DNA of 64,000 nucleotides. Origin: Brachybacterium sp. FME24. GTDB lineage: Bacteria > Actinomycetota > Actinomycetes > Actinomycetales > Dermabacteraceae. Shown one piece after another: positions 55,006-64,000 of the stretch (position 1 is the stretch's first letter; every line of letters starts with the position of its first letter). The position numbers and the translations under genes were made by a program. The stretch is taken from assembly GCF_014897705.1 (NCBI RefSeq), contig NZ_JABUXV010000006.1:186001-250000 (forward strand), read 5' to 3'. The notes below the pieces were generated by a model that saw nothing but the letters and a program-made list of their open reading frames with translations, did no database searches and was not told the origin of the DNA.

Positions 55006-55490
55006 GCAGGAGGCTCCGGGCGCGCAGGAGGTTCCGGAGTGCGCGCACGATTCCGGCGCACGTGACCCTTCGAGTCCGATTGTGACGATCTGCGCGGACG
55101 GATTCTCCGGCTCCCGCGGTACCAGGACGCCGCCGGCACCGGCGACTGTCCCAATCAGGGCAGCCACGGGCAGCTCCGGCATGCGCGGTCCGTCCTCCCC
55201 TGCACCGCAGCGCGGCAGCTTCAGTGTTCCCGCGCTGGTCGGCGCGCACTTCCGAGTACCCCGCAGGCTCCGCGAGGGTGATCCGGAGCCTGCCGAACTC
55301 CCCTCGCTCGCCGCCCCGTGGGGCCGAAACCTCCCCGCCTGCGGAGCACCGAGCACCCCTCGCCGGACTGCGTCGGGCCGCTCACATCGACCAGGGCCAC
55401 CATGATTTTCGCGTATAGAGTGGTGCGGAAATCAGCGCGCGCTCGACGACGCACCCGACCCGGCGCCCCGCGCCACGAGACCGAGGTGAG
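55006..55490. other. Intergenic region upstream of fprA
   Basis: This 485-bp stretch has no supportable gene. A repeated GCAGGAGG-TCCGG block occurs at about 55008-55038. A TATAGA hexamer at 55414-55419 could be the fprA -10 element, without a convincing -35. A minus-strand frame beginning MPELPVAALIGTVAG is protein-like only over a short stretch and runs on into transglutaminase antisense. Confidence 0.4.
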
Positions 55491-56957
55491 ATGTCCTTCT
55501 CCCAGCAGCCCTTCCGTCTGGCCGTGATCGGCTCCGGCCCCGCCGGCGTCTACGCCGCCGAGACCCTGCTGCGCAATGAGCGGGTCAAGAGCGGTGAGCT
55601 CGAGGTCTCGATCGACCTCTTCGATCGCCTCCCGGCACCGTTCGGCCTGATCCGTTACGGCGTCGCCCCGGACCACCCGCGCATCAAGGGCATCATCACC
55701 GCGCTGCATCGCATCCTGGGTCGCGGTGACATCCGCTTCCTCGGCGATGTCGAGTTCGGCACCGACCTCACCGCCGAGGACCTGCGCGCCCATTACGACG
55801 CCGTCGTGTTCGCCACCGGCGCCCTCAAGGACACCGACCTCGCCATCCCCGGCATCGAGCTGGAGGGCTCCTACGGCGCCGCCGACTTCGTCGCCTGGTA
55901 CGACGGCAACCCGGACTACCCGCGCACCTGGGAGCTGGATGCACAGTCCGTCGCCGTGATCGGCAACGGCAACGTGGCGCTCGACGTGGCGCGCGTGCTC
56001 TCCAAGAGCGCCGATGAGCTGCTGCGCACCGAGATTCCCGCCAACGTGTACGAGGGTCTGCAGTCCGCGGAGACGACGGACGTGCACATCTTCGGTCGAC
56101 GAGGCCCCGCGCAGACCAAGTTCTCGCCGCTCGAGGCCCGCGAGCTCTCCCACCCCCAGGGCCTCCAGGTCGTGATGGATCCCCGCGATCTCGAGCAGAT
56201 CACCGAGGCCGAGTGGGAGACCATCAAGGCGGACAAGCGCACCGACCAGGTCGTCCAGACCTTCGTGGGCTGGCTCGAGGAGCAGCAGCGTCGCGAAGCC
56301 GCCGGCGAGGAGCCGACGGACAAGCACGGCGGTGCCGTCCAGCGCCGCCTGCACATGCACTTCTGGCACCGCCCCGTCGAGGTCCTCGGCGAGGACGGGC
56401 GAGTCACCGGGATGCGCTTCGAACGCACCCGGCTGGACGCCGAGGGCCGTGTCGAGGGCACCGGCGAGTTCGTCGACTACGAGCTGGGCGCCGTCTACCG
56501 CGCCGTCGGCTACCAGGGCTCCGAGCTGCCCGGCATCCCCTACGACGCGGCGCGCGGCGTGATCCACAACGTCGCCGGCCGGGTCACCGAGGCCGATGGC
56601 GCGATCCTCCCGGGCGTCTACGCCAACGGCTGGATCAAGCGCGGCCCGGTGGGCCTGATCGGCGCCACCAAGTCCGACGCCATCGAGACCATCGCCTCCC
56701 TGCTCGAGGACGTCACCGCGGGAGCCCTGGCGGCCGCTCCCGAACGCGACGGGGACGCGATCCTGCGCCTGCTCGAGGACCGGGGCGTGCCGTACACGAC
56801 CTGGGACGGCTGGATGGCGCTGGACGAGCACGAGAAGGCCCTCGGCGCTGCCGCGGTGGACGCCGACGGCGAGCCCCGTGCCCGCATCAAGGTCGTCGAG
56901 CGCGACGAGATGGTCGACGTCTCCCGCGCCGGCATGCCGGCGCCCTCCCGCACCTGA
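55491..56957 (+). CDS. fprA: Ferredoxin/adrenodoxin-type NADP+ reductase (FprA)
   Basis: This 488-aa flavoprotein moves electrons between NADPH and ferredoxins. The FAD loop is LAVIGSGPAGVYAAETLL, the family segment is LPAPFGLIRYGVAPDHPRIK, the NADP loop is VAVIGNGNVALDVARVL, and the C-terminal FAD segment is GVYANGWIKRGPVGLIGATK. It is homologous over its length to mycobacterial FprA. It is monocistronic, ending in a strong terminator. Confidence 0.95.
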   Translation: MSFSQQPFRLAVIGSGPAGVYAAETLLRNERVKSGELEVSIDLFDRLPAPFGLIRYGVAPDHPRIKGIITALHRILGRGDIRFLGDVEFGTDLTAEDLRAHYDAVVFATGALKDTDLAIPGIELEGSYGAADFVAWYDGNPDYPRTWELDAQSVAVIGNGNVALDVARVLSKSADELLRTEIPANVYEGLQSAETTDVHIFGRRGPAQTKFSPLEARELSHPQGLQVVMDPRDLEQITEAEWETIKADKRTDQVVQTFVGWLEEQQRREAAGEEPTDKHGGAVQRRLHMHFWHRPVEVLGEDGRVTGMRFERTRLDAEGRVEGTGEFVDYELGAVYRAVGYQGSELPGIPYDAARGVIHNVAGRVTEADGAILPGVYANGWIKRGPVGLIGATKSDAIETIASLLEDVTAGALAAAPERDGDAILRLLEDRGVPYTTWDGWMALDEHEKALGAAAVDADGEPRARIKVVERDEMVDVSRAGMPAPSRT

Positions 56958-56999
56958 CCCGCGAGCGCGGGCGCGGCCCGGGAGGCCTACAGCATCAAC

Positions 57000-57048
57000 T
57001 GAGTGATTCTCAGCCGCTTCCGGAGAGAAAGCGGCTGAGAATCACTCA
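57000..57048 (+). terminator. Strong rho-independent terminator of fprA
   Basis: There is a perfect 20-bp stem (TGAGTGATTCTCAGCCGCTT) with a 9-nt loop, followed by TTTCTG. It lies 43 bp after the fprA stop. Confidence 0.9.
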
Positions 57049-57249
57049 TTTCTGCGCTCACCGGCCGCGGCGCGCCGCGTGGGCGGGATCGGCGCCGCGC
57101 CGCGCGGGCCCCCGATGCTCTCGGTCAGGTTCTCAGCCGCTCGCCGCCGTAAAATGGTGGGGACCCCGACCGACGTCGATCGTCGACGCGGAGACGTCGA
57201 CCACGCAGGATCGCCGTCATCATCATCGCCCACGAACCCGGAGGCCGCA

Positions 57250-57639
57250 GTGCTCACTCTCGGATCGGTCCTCGCCCTCGCCGCAGCGCTGCTGCACGTG
57301 TTCATCTTCTGGCTCGAGTCGTTCGCCTGGGGGTCCGAGCGGGCGCAGGGGATCTTCGGAGCGCAGAGCGACGAGGAGATCGCGCTCACGCGGTCCCTGG
57401 CGTTCAACCAGGGCTTCTACAACCTGTTCCTCGCCATCGCCGCCGGTCTCGGTGCGGTGCTCGCCCTGGCCGGGCTGAGCACGGTCGGCGTGACCTTGAT
57501 GCTCGTGGGCACCGGGAGCATGCTCGCCGCCGCGACCGTGCTCCTGCTGAGCTCGCCCACGCATCGCGGGGCGGCGATCCGTCAGGGTCTGCTCCCGCTG
57601 CTCGCCGTGCTCGGGGTGCTGATCTCGCTCGCGATGTGA
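57250..57639 (+). CDS. DUF1304 family membrane protein
   Basis: This 129-aa protein has four hydrophobic helices with the DUF1304 hallmarks LHVFIFWLESFAWGSERAQG and NQGFYNLFLAIAAGLGAVLA. The start is GTG 57250, with GGAGG 5 nt upstream. The longer upstream frame reads through non-coding sequence. The function is unknown. It is convergent with the aminotransferase, with 16 bp between stops. Confidence 0.88.
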   Translation: MLTLGSVLALAAALLHVFIFWLESFAWGSERAQGIFGAQSDEEIALTRSLAFNQGFYNLFLAIAAGLGAVLALAGLSTVGVTLMLVGTGSMLAAATVLLLSSPTHRGAAIRQGLLPLLAVLGVLISLAM

Positions 57640-57655
57640 ACGCACCCCGCTCCCC

Positions 57656-58867
57656 TCACCGACGGATGCTGGCGAGGTGGTCGCCGATGCGGTCCACGGC
57701 ATCGGCCAGCAGCTCGGCACTGGGCAGCGTCACCAGGCGGAAGTGGTCCGGGGTGTCGAGGTTGAAGCCGGTGCCCTGGGTGACCAGCAGCTTCTGGGCG
57801 CGCAGCAGGTCGAAGGCGAACTGCTCATCATCCTCGATCGCGTACATCTCCCGGTCGATCTTGGGGAACATGTACAGCGCGCCCTGCGCCTTGACGACGC
57901 TCACGCCGTCGATCGCGCTGAGGCCCTCGTAGGCGACGTCCCGCTGCTCGCGCAGACGCCCACCGGGCAGGAGCAGCTGGTTGATCGACTGGTGGCCGCC
58001 GAGGGCCGTGGCCACGATGTGCTGGGCCGGGACATTCGGGCACAGCCGCATGTTCGAGAGCACGTCCAGGCCCTCGATGAAACTGGTCGCATCGTCCTTG
58101 GGGCCGTACAGCGCCATCCACCCGGCGCGGAATCCCGCCACCCGGTATGCCTTGGACAGGCCGTTGAAGGTGATCGAGAGCAGGTCCGGGGCAAGGGAGG
58201 CGATCGGGGTGTGGACCGCGTCGTCGTACAGGATCTTGTCGTAGATCTCGTCAGCCAGGATCATCAGCCCGTGCGTGCGGGCGACCTCCACGATGTCGCG
58301 CAGCACGTGCTCGGGGTAGACGGCGCCGGTGGGGTTGTTGGGGTTGATGACCACGATCGCCTTGGTGCGCTCGGTGATCTTGTCGGCGATGTCGTCGACG
58401 TCCGGCCACCAGTTCTCCTCCTCGTCGCAGCGGTAGTGCACCGCGCGGCCGCCCGCGAGGGAGACGGAGGCGGTCCACAGGGGGTAGTCGGGCTGCGGGA
58501 CCAGCACCTCGTCGCCGTCGTCCACGAGACACTGGCACACCATCTGGATCAGCTCGGAGACGCCGTTGCCGAGGTAGACGTCGTCCAGCCCGATACCGGG
58601 CATGCTGCGGGTCTGGTAGTACTGCGCGACGGCCCGGCGGGCCGCAGGGATGCCCTTGGAGTCCGAATAGCCCTGCGCGGTGGGCAGGTTCTTGATCATG
58701 TCCACGAGGATCTCGTCGGGCGCCTCGAAGCCGAACGGCGCGGGATTGCCGATGTTGAGCTTGATGATCGTGTGCCCCTCGGCCTCCATGCGAGCAGCCT
58801 CGGCGGGCACCGGTCCTCTGATCTCGTAGCACACGTCGCGCAGCTTGGAGGACTGGGTGAAGATCAT
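57656..58867 (-). CDS. PLP-dependent aminotransferase, alanine transaminase type
   Basis: This 403-aa fold-type I aminotransferase starts at ATG 58867. It has LNIGNPAPFGFEAPDEILVD, YSDSKGIPAARRAVAQYY, INPNNPTGAVYP and ILADEIYDKI. The PLP lysine is in FNGLSKAYRVAGFRAGWM. The N-terminal segment SSKLRDVCYEIRGPVPAEAA is characteristic of AlaA-like pyruvate/alanine transaminases, so glutamate-pyruvate transamination is likely. Confidence 0.92.
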   Translation of the reverse strand: MIFTQSSKLRDVCYEIRGPVPAEAARMEAEGHTIIKLNIGNPAPFGFEAPDEILVDMIKNLPTAQGYSDSKGIPAARRAVAQYYQTRSMPGIGLDDVYLGNGVSELIQMVCQCLVDDGDEVLVPQPDYPLWTASVSLAGGRAVHYRCDEEENWWPDVDDIADKITERTKAIVVINPNNPTGAVYPEHVLRDIVEVARTHGLMILADEIYDKILYDDAVHTPIASLAPDLLSITFNGLSKAYRVAGFRAGWMALYGPKDDATSFIEGLDVLSNMRLCPNVPAQHIVATALGGHQSINQLLLPGGRLREQRDVAYEGLSAIDGVSVVKAQGALYMFPKIDREMYAIEDDEQFAFDLLRAQKLLVTQGTGFNLDTPDHFRLVTLPSAELLADAVDRIGDHLASIRR

Positions 58868-58979
58868 TCGGGGGCTCCTGGCCTGGTCGGGATGAGGCCA
58901 GGGTAGCGCCGCGAGGCAGGAGGCCGGGAAAGCGACCGCGATGCGCCCATGGACGCGTCTTGACGTGCGACCCTCCCTT

Positions 58980-58995
58980 TAGTTTCATAGTTTCA
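58980..58995. promoter_or_regulatory. Tandem TAGTTTCA repeat upstream of the alpha-galactosidase operon
   Basis: TAGTTTCA occurs twice back to back. The block is bounded by CTTTA on the left and TAAAG on the right (58977-59002), an AT-rich island in the promoter region. It is a candidate operator for a sugar regulator encoded outside the window. Confidence 0.5.
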
Positions 58996-59128
58996 GTTAA
59001 AGCGGTATTGTCCTCCTCCACCACCGCCGCACGTCAGTCACGCCACCGCTCGCGCCATCGCCCGCACCGCCGCTCGCACCCCGCGCGACCTGCATGCTCC
59101 GCACCGTCCGACCTCCTGGAGGCCACCG

Positions 59129-61408
59129 ATGTCCCCGCGCCGACTCCCCGTCGACACCGCTGTGACCGCCCCTCGCCCGGGTTCCACGCAGCGGATCCAT
59201 CTGACCGCCCCCGCCGTTTCGGTGGTCCTGGACGTCACCGACGGTCGTCTTCCCGCGATCACCCACTGGGGCGCGCCCCTGGGCGTGCTCGGCGCGAACG
59301 GTCTGGACGCCATGTGCGAGGCGGCCGTCGAACCCGTCCCGCACAATGCGGTGGACACTCCGGTGCGGATCGGGATCATCGCCCAGCAATCCGACGGCTG
59401 GATCGGCCGGCCCGGCCTGAGCGGCGCTCGGACCGACGGTTCGGGGTGGGTGTCCCGACTGGTCACGCGGTCCATCACCGTCGACGGCCAGGACCTGACC
59501 GCTCCCCATCGGGAGATCGGCTCGGGCCTGGTCCGCTTCGATCTCGCCGATGAGGAGCTCGGCCTCGCGGTCGCGCTCGAGGTCGAGCTGCTCCCCTCCG
59601 GCCTGCTGCGCCTGCGCGCGACGCTCACCAACCTCGCCCGGACGCCCTTCGCCCTCGACGAGCTCACCCTGAGCGTCCCGGTGCCGGGCGACGCCGACGA
59701 GCTGCTCGACTTCGCCGGCCGCTGGGCGAAGGAGCGCACCCCGCAGCGCAGCACCTTCGGGGTCGGGACCCACCTGCGCGAGAACCGCCGCGGCCGCACC
59801 GGGGCCGACAGCGCCCACGTGCTCCACGCGGGGCGCGCCGGCTTCGGCTTCCGCCACGGGGAGGTCTGGGCCGTGCACACCGCGTTCTCCGGGAACCACC
59901 GCCACCTCGCCGAGCAGACCAGCACCGGCGCCCGGCTGCTCGGCGGCGGCGAACTGCTGCTTCCCGGCGAGCTGGTCCTGGACGCCGGGGAGGACTACGC
60001 CGGCCCGTGGCTCTACGCGTCCTACGGCGAGGGGCTCGACGCCGTGGCCTCCCGCTTCCACCGCCACCTGCGCTCCCGCGAGCACCACGTGAGCCGCGAC
60101 CGCCCGGTCACCCTGAACGTGTGGGAGGCCGTCTACTTCGACCACGACCTCGACCGGCTGACCGATCTCGCCGATCGCGCCGCGACGCTGGGCGTGGAGC
60201 GCTTCGTGCTGGACGACGGCTGGTTCGGCTCCCGGCGCGATGACACCTCGGGCCTCGGCGACTGGGTGGTCTCGCGGGACGTCTGGCCCGACGGGCTCGG
60301 CCCGCTGGTGGACCACGTGCGGGCGCTCGGCATGGAGTTCGGGCTCTGGTTCGAACCCGAGATGGTCAACGAGGATTCCGACGTGGCTCGCGCACATCCG
60401 GACTGGATCATGGCGCCCGACCCGGGGCGCATCCCCCTGGAATCCCGCCAGCAGCAGGTGCTGAACCTGTCGATCCCCGAGGCCTACGCCCACGTGCACG
60501 GCCAGATGACGGACGTTCTGTCGGCATACGACATCGGCTACCTCAAGTGGGACCACAACCGCGACCTGCTCGAGGCCGCCACCCGGCGCACCGGCCGCGC
60601 GGCGGTCCACGCGCAGACCCTGGCCACCTACCGTCTGCTGGACGAGCTCAAGGCGGCTCACCCCGGCCTCGAGATCGAGTCCTGCTCCTCCGGCGGAGCC
60701 CGCGTCGACCTCGAGATCCTCGAGCGCACCGATCGCGTGTGGGTCTCGGACTGCATCGATCCCCTGGACCGCCAGCAGATGAATCGCTGGACCGCGCAGC
60801 TCATCCCCCTCGAGCTCATGGGCAGCCACGTCGCCTCGGGGCGCTCGCACACCACCGGCCGCCTGCACACGCTGGACTTCCGTGCCGCCTCCGCCCTGTT
60901 CGGGCACCTCGGCATCGAGTGGGACCTGGCGCAGGCGAGCGACGCAGAGCTCGCCGAACTGCGCACCTGGATCGAGCTCTACAAGGACCGACGCGGGCTG
61001 CTGTTCAGCGGCGACCTGGTGCGAGCCGACCGCGGGGACAGTCCCCTGTGGCTGCACGGCGTCGTCTCCGACCGGCGTGATCGAGCCCTGTACACCCTTG
61101 CCGCCATGGGCCGCTCGGACCGGTCCCAGCACGACCGACTCCGCTTCCCCGGTCTGGACCCCGAGGCGACCTACCGCATCCTGCCGCTGGCCACCGGCGC
61201 GCGGGTCAGCAGCCTCGTGCCGCCGCGGTGGATGCAGCTGGCACGCGAGGCGGCCGCCGAGGGCGGACTGCTCGTGCCCGGCGCCGTTCTGTCGATCTCC
61301 GGGATCACCGCACCCCTCCTCGACCCCGAACAGGCACTCCTGATCGACATCGTCCAGGTCGCCGACACCACGCCGCTGCCCCTCGCCTCCCGCGCAGCGA
61401 TCACCTGA
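59129..61408 (+). CDS. Alpha-galactosidase, glycoside hydrolase family 36
   Basis: This 759-aa enzyme cleaves terminal alpha-galactose from melibiose, raffinose and similar sugars. The nucleophile is D475 in YLKWDHNRD and the acid/base is D541 in VWVSDCIDPLDR. SCSSGGARVDLEIL and FVLDDGWFGSRRDD are the GH36 subsite motifs. No signal peptide is present, so it acts on imported sugar. ATG 59129 has GGAGG 6 nt upstream. It leads a transporter operon. Confidence 0.95.
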   Translation: MSPRRLPVDTAVTAPRPGSTQRIHLTAPAVSVVLDVTDGRLPAITHWGAPLGVLGANGLDAMCEAAVEPVPHNAVDTPVRIGIIAQQSDGWIGRPGLSGARTDGSGWVSRLVTRSITVDGQDLTAPHREIGSGLVRFDLADEELGLAVALEVELLPSGLLRLRATLTNLARTPFALDELTLSVPVPGDADELLDFAGRWAKERTPQRSTFGVGTHLRENRRGRTGADSAHVLHAGRAGFGFRHGEVWAVHTAFSGNHRHLAEQTSTGARLLGGGELLLPGELVLDAGEDYAGPWLYASYGEGLDAVASRFHRHLRSREHHVSRDRPVTLNVWEAVYFDHDLDRLTDLADRAATLGVERFVLDDGWFGSRRDDTSGLGDWVVSRDVWPDGLGPLVDHVRALGMEFGLWFEPEMVNEDSDVARAHPDWIMAPDPGRIPLESRQQQVLNLSIPEAYAHVHGQMTDVLSAYDIGYLKWDHNRDLLEAATRRTGRAAVHAQTLATYRLLDELKAAHPGLEIESCSSGGARVDLEILERTDRVWVSDCIDPLDRQQMNRWTAQLIPLELMGSHVASGRSHTTGRLHTLDFRAASALFGHLGIEWDLAQASDAELAELRTWIELYKDRRGLLFSGDLVRADRGDSPLWLHGVVSDRRDRALYTLAAMGRSDRSQHDRLRFPGLDPEATYRILPLATGARVSSLVPPRWMQLAREAAAEGGLLVPGAVLSISGITAPLLDPEQALLIDIVQVADTTPLPLASRAAIT

Positions 61409-61473
61409 TCACCGCTCTCGGATCCGGAAGCTCCGGATCCGTCCTGCAGGCCCCAGATAGGAAGAAGGTATCC

Positions 61474-62388
61474 ATGTCCACCGCGACGACGTCGACGCGG
61501 TCGGCCCCGAAGCGACGCAGGCACAAGGACGATACGAAGCTGGCGCTGATGTTCATCGCGCCCGCCACCGTGGGTCTCCTGGTGTTCCTCGTATGGCCGC
61601 TGCTGACCGGCATCTACTACTCCTTCACGGAGTACACGACCCTCACCCCACCGACCTGGGTGGGGCTGGACAACTACGCCGCGCTCGTCGCCGACCCGGT
61701 GTTCTGGAACTCGCTGAAGGTGACGGTGCTCTACGTCGTCATCAACATCGCGGTGCAGACCGCCGTGGCGCTGGTGATCGCGGTGCTCATGCAGCGCCTC
61801 ACGCAGTCCACCATCCTGCGCTCGCTGGTGCTGACCCCGTACCTGGTCTCGAACGTGGTCGCCGCGATCGTGTTCCTGTGGATCCTCGACACCCAGCTGG
61901 GTGTGTTCAACATCTTCCTGCAGTGGATCGGCTTCGACCCGGTCTCGTTCTGGTCCAGCGAGACCTGGGTGATCCCGACGGTCGCGCTGGTCAACGTGTG
62001 GCGGCACATGGGCTACACGGCGCTGCTGCTGTTCGCAGGGCTGCAGTCGATTCCTTCGCACCTCTACGAGGCGGCCCGCACCGACGGCGCCGGCGAGATC
62101 GCCATGTTCCGCCGGATCACCCTGCCGCTGCTGCGTCCGATCATGGCGCTGGTGCTGATCATGACGATCATCGGGTCGTTCCAGGTGTTCGACACGATCT
62201 CCGTGACGACTCAGGGCGGCCCGGCCGACGCCTCGAAGGTGCTCCAGATGTACATCTACGAGAACGCCTTCGGCCAGTACCAGTTCGGCTATGCCTCGGC
62301 CCTGTCCGTGGCGCTGCTGGTGATCCTGATGATCATCACCTTCACGCAGTACTGGTTGAGCAATGCCGGCAAGTCGGACCTGGACTGA
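61474..62388 (+). CDS. Sugar ABC transporter permease (MalF type)
   Basis: This 304-aa inner-membrane permease has six helices, from LALMFIAPATVGLLVFLVWP on. The EAA loop reads YEAARTDGAGEIAMFRRITL. It pairs with the next permease and a binding protein to import an oligosaccharide, here probably an alpha-galactoside. ATG 61474 has AAGAAGG upstream. The ATPase is not encoded nearby, as usual for systems sharing MsiK. Confidence 0.92.
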   Translation: MSTATTSTRSAPKRRRHKDDTKLALMFIAPATVGLLVFLVWPLLTGIYYSFTEYTTLTPPTWVGLDNYAALVADPVFWNSLKVTVLYVVINIAVQTAVALVIAVLMQRLTQSTILRSLVLTPYLVSNVVAAIVFLWILDTQLGVFNIFLQWIGFDPVSFWSSETWVIPTVALVNVWRHMGYTALLLFAGLQSIPSHLYEAARTDGAGEIAMFRRITLPLLRPIMALVLIMTIIGSFQVFDTISVTTQGGPADASKVLQMYIYENAFGQYQFGYASALSVALLVILMIITFTQYWLSNAGKSDLD

Positions 62389-62401
62389 GGGGAGAGAGAC
62401 G

Positions 62402-63361
62402 ATGACCACCACATCACGCACCGTCGCCGACGGCGCCCCGCGTCCCACCGGCGCGGCGGATCGACCCGTGCCCCAGCGCCCCCGGAAGCAGATCCCCTGG
62501 GGGAAGATCGCGGCCTGGACCGCGATGGTGATCTTCCTGCTGATCACCCTGTTCCCCTTCTACTGGATGCTGCGCACCGCGCTGTCCAGCAACAACGCCC
62601 TGGCCACCGATCCGGCCAGTCTGCTGCCCGTAGGCCTGAACACCGGCGGATTCGAGCGCGTCTTCGGGCTCCAGGACGTGGAGACGGCGATCTCCCAGGG
62701 TGGCAGCGGCGCCTCGATCAACTTCTGGCGCTACCTGCTGAACTCCGTGATCGTCGCGACCGTGATCACCATCGTGCAGACCTTCTCCTGCGCGATGGCC
62801 GCCTACGCGTTCTCCCGGCTGCGGTGGCGCGGGCGGGAGACGGTGTTCCTGATCTTCCTGGGCTCGCTGATGATCCCGCAGATTTTCACCCTGCTGCCCA
62901 ACTTCATCCTGATCAAGAACCTGGGCCTGGTGGACACCCTGCTCGGCATCATGCTGCCGACGCTGTTCATCTCGAGCTTCGCGATCTTCTTCCTGCGCCA
63001 GTTCTTCAACAATGTCCCCCGCGAGATCGAGGAGGCCGCCCTGATCGACGGCGCGAGCAAGGTGCGGGTGTTCTTCACCCTCATCCTGCCGATGTCCAGC
63101 GCACCGCTGGCCACCCTGGCCCTGCTGACCTACATGACGGCGTGGAACGAATACTTCTGGGCGCTGATGGTGTCCTACACCGATCAGTCCCGGGTGCTCA
63201 CCGTGGCCCTCGGGGTGTTCCGCGCGCAGTCGCCCGGCACCGGCCCCGACTGGTCAGGGCTGATGGCGGCGACCCTGGTCGCGGCCGCCCCCATGCTGAT
63301 CCTCTTCGCCCTGTTCGCGAAGAAGATCGTCAACTCCATCGGTTTCACCGGGATCAAGTGA
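62402..63361 (+). CDS. Sugar ABC transporter permease (MalG type)
   Basis: This 319-aa inner-membrane permease has a basic/proline-rich N-terminus, then helices from WTAMVIFLLITLFPFYWMLR. The EAA loop is EEAALIDGASKVRVFFTLIL. ATG 62402 has GGGGAGAGAG upstream; it follows the first permease by 13 bp. Confidence 0.92.
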   Translation: MTTTSRTVADGAPRPTGAADRPVPQRPRKQIPWGKIAAWTAMVIFLLITLFPFYWMLRTALSSNNALATDPASLLPVGLNTGGFERVFGLQDVETAISQGGSGASINFWRYLLNSVIVATVITIVQTFSCAMAAYAFSRLRWRGRETVFLIFLGSLMIPQIFTLLPNFILIKNLGLVDTLLGIMLPTLFISSFAIFFLRQFFNNVPREIEEAALIDGASKVRVFFTLILPMSSAPLATLALLTYMTAWNEYFWALMVSYTDQSRVLTVALGVFRAQSPGTGPDWSGLMAATLVAAAPMLILFALFAKKIVNSIGFTGIK

Positions 63362-63371
63362 GGTGCCCCAG

Positions 63372-64000
63372 ATGAACTCTCGAAATCACACTCCCCACTC
63401 TGCTCCCTCCGCAGCTCCCTCCACACGCAGCGGCCTCACCCGTCGGCGTCTGCTGCAGGGATCTGCGGCCCTCGCAGCCGGCACCGTCGGCGTCGGCGCG
63501 CTGTCCGCCTGCGGCGGATCCTCCGGACCGGCCGGCTCCACCGAGATCGACTACTGGCTGTGGGACGCGAACCAGCTCCCCGCCTACTCCGCGGCCATCG
63601 ACCGCTTCATGGAGAAGAATCCCGACATCTTCGTGCGGGTCACCCAGCTGGGCTTCGACGACTACTGGACGAAGCTGACGGCGAGCTTCGTCGCCGAAGC
63701 CGGGCCCGACGCCTTCGCCGACCACCTCGCCCGCTACCCGGAGTTCCTGAAGCTCGGGGTGATCGCGCCGCTGGACGGTCTGGCCCCGCTCGACGACATC
63801 CCGGCCGAGCAGTTCCAGGACGGCCTGCAAGAGCTGTGGACCGGCCAGGACGGCAAGCGCTACGGCATCCCCAAGGACTACGACACCATCGCGGTGATGT
63901 ACGACAAGGCGATGCTCGAGGAGGAGGGGCTGACTGAGGACGATCTGGCGAACCTGGACTGGAACCCCGAGGACGGCGGCACCTTCGAGAAGATGCTCGC
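63372..64000 (+). CDS. Sugar ABC transporter substrate-binding lipoprotein, partial (right edge)
   Basis: The first 209 residues of a binding protein are present. The N-terminus has a twin-arginine-like TRRRLLQGS, a hydrophobic stretch and a lipobox ending ALSAC, so it is a lipoprotein probably exported by Tat. Mature segments IDYWLWDANQLPAYSAAIDR and FVRVTQLGFDDYWTKLTASF match family 1 sugar-binding proteins. The protein continues beyond the window. It begins 10 nt after the second permease. Confidence 0.9.
   Translation, partial: MNSRNHTPHSAPSAAPSTRSGLTRRRLLQGSAALAAGTVGVGALSACGGSSGPAGSTEIDYWLWDANQLPAYSAAIDRFMEKNPDIFVRVTQLGFDDYWTKLTASFVAEAGPDAFADHLARYPEFLKLGVIAPLDGLAPLDDIPAEQFQDGLQELWTGQDGKRYGIPKDYDTIAVMYDKAMLEEEGLTEDDLANLDWNPEDGGTFEKML

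Noticed and set aside
55006..55360. Minus-strand frame with MPELPVAALIGTVAG as a small gene
   Set aside because: Only a short part looks protein-like, and the frame continues into transglutaminase antisense. No ribosome site was found.
58997..61132. 711-residue minus-strand frame
   Set aside because: It is antisense to the GH36 gene with its catalytic residues intact.

Overview
The window is high-GC DNA from a free-living Gram-positive actinomycete. I infer a Micrococcales member close to Brachybacterium (Dermabacteraceae). The grounds are the strong GC bias at third codon positions, frequent GTG starts, a GroEL with a Gly-Met tail under a CIRCE operator, and DUF3263, LytR_C, TreS and FprA-type actinobacterial genes. 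The genus is inferred from gene content only. I see no insertion sequences, phage genes, CRISPR arrays or rRNA; the one RNA gene is a tRNA-Thr. It reads as ordinary chromosome rich in sugar and polyol uptake modules.

Layout. 1-3.5 kb (minus): a YtrA-type GntR regulator with an ABC exporter (permease cut by the left edge), a double GNAT acetyltransferase and a methyltransferase. 3.6-6.8 kb (minus): a GH2 glycosidase and its LacI regulator. 7.2-9.1 kb (plus): a DEAD-box helicase overlapping a rhodanese protein. 9.2-12.4 kb: an acyl-CoA ligase, divergent from an ArsR/cation-efflux pair. 12.5-13.7 kb: two hypothetical genes. 13.9-21.5 kb (minus): a polyol catabolic operon of TIM-like isomerase, class II aldolase, YjbQ protein, a small ORF, glucitol-type PTS IIC, IIB and IIA, GutM, a COG4091 SAF-domain dehydrogenase and a SorC regulator. 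21.7-25.3 kb: two divergent luciferase-like monooxygenases, a lipoprotein and an EEP-family phosphatase. 25.4-29.5 kb (plus): a SAM-hydrolase-family enzyme with a complete ECF vitamin-type transporter. 29.5-34 kb: a frameshifted CPBP-like membrane gene, an SRPBCC protein and a TRAP transporter operon. 34.5-39 kb: groEL, LytR_C, DUF3263, uracil-DNA glycosylase and a membrane-anchored protein. 39.2-42.4 kb: trehalose synthase and an LRV-domain membrane protein. 42.5-47.6 kb: an ECF41-like sigma factor divergent from its likely target operon, an HxlR regulator divergent from an alpha/beta-hydrolase homologue that lacks the serine nucleophile, and the tRNA. 47.7-55 kb: a DsbA-like thioredoxin, a Ser/Thr kinase, an AIM24 protein and an ATP-grasp/alpha-E plus transglutaminase pair. 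55.5-58.9 kb: FprA, DUF1304 and an alanine-type aminotransferase. 59.1-64 kb (plus): an alpha-galactosidase with a sugar ABC transporter whose binding protein is cut by the right edge.

How the genes work together. Most units pair a regulator with its target by 1-4 nt overlaps or divergent promoters, and several carry visible operators. The unit I find least explained by known systems is the polyol PTS operon. Its PTS would deliver a polyol phosphate to a COG4091 dehydrogenase, and the aldolase and TIM-like enzyme would feed triose phosphates to glycolysis. The substrate and the role of the YjbQ protein cannot be read from sequence. Two near-identical operator cores sit exactly 21 bp apart in its promoter, and a 73-codon ORF inside it has a perfect Shine-Dalgarno but ACG in the start position.
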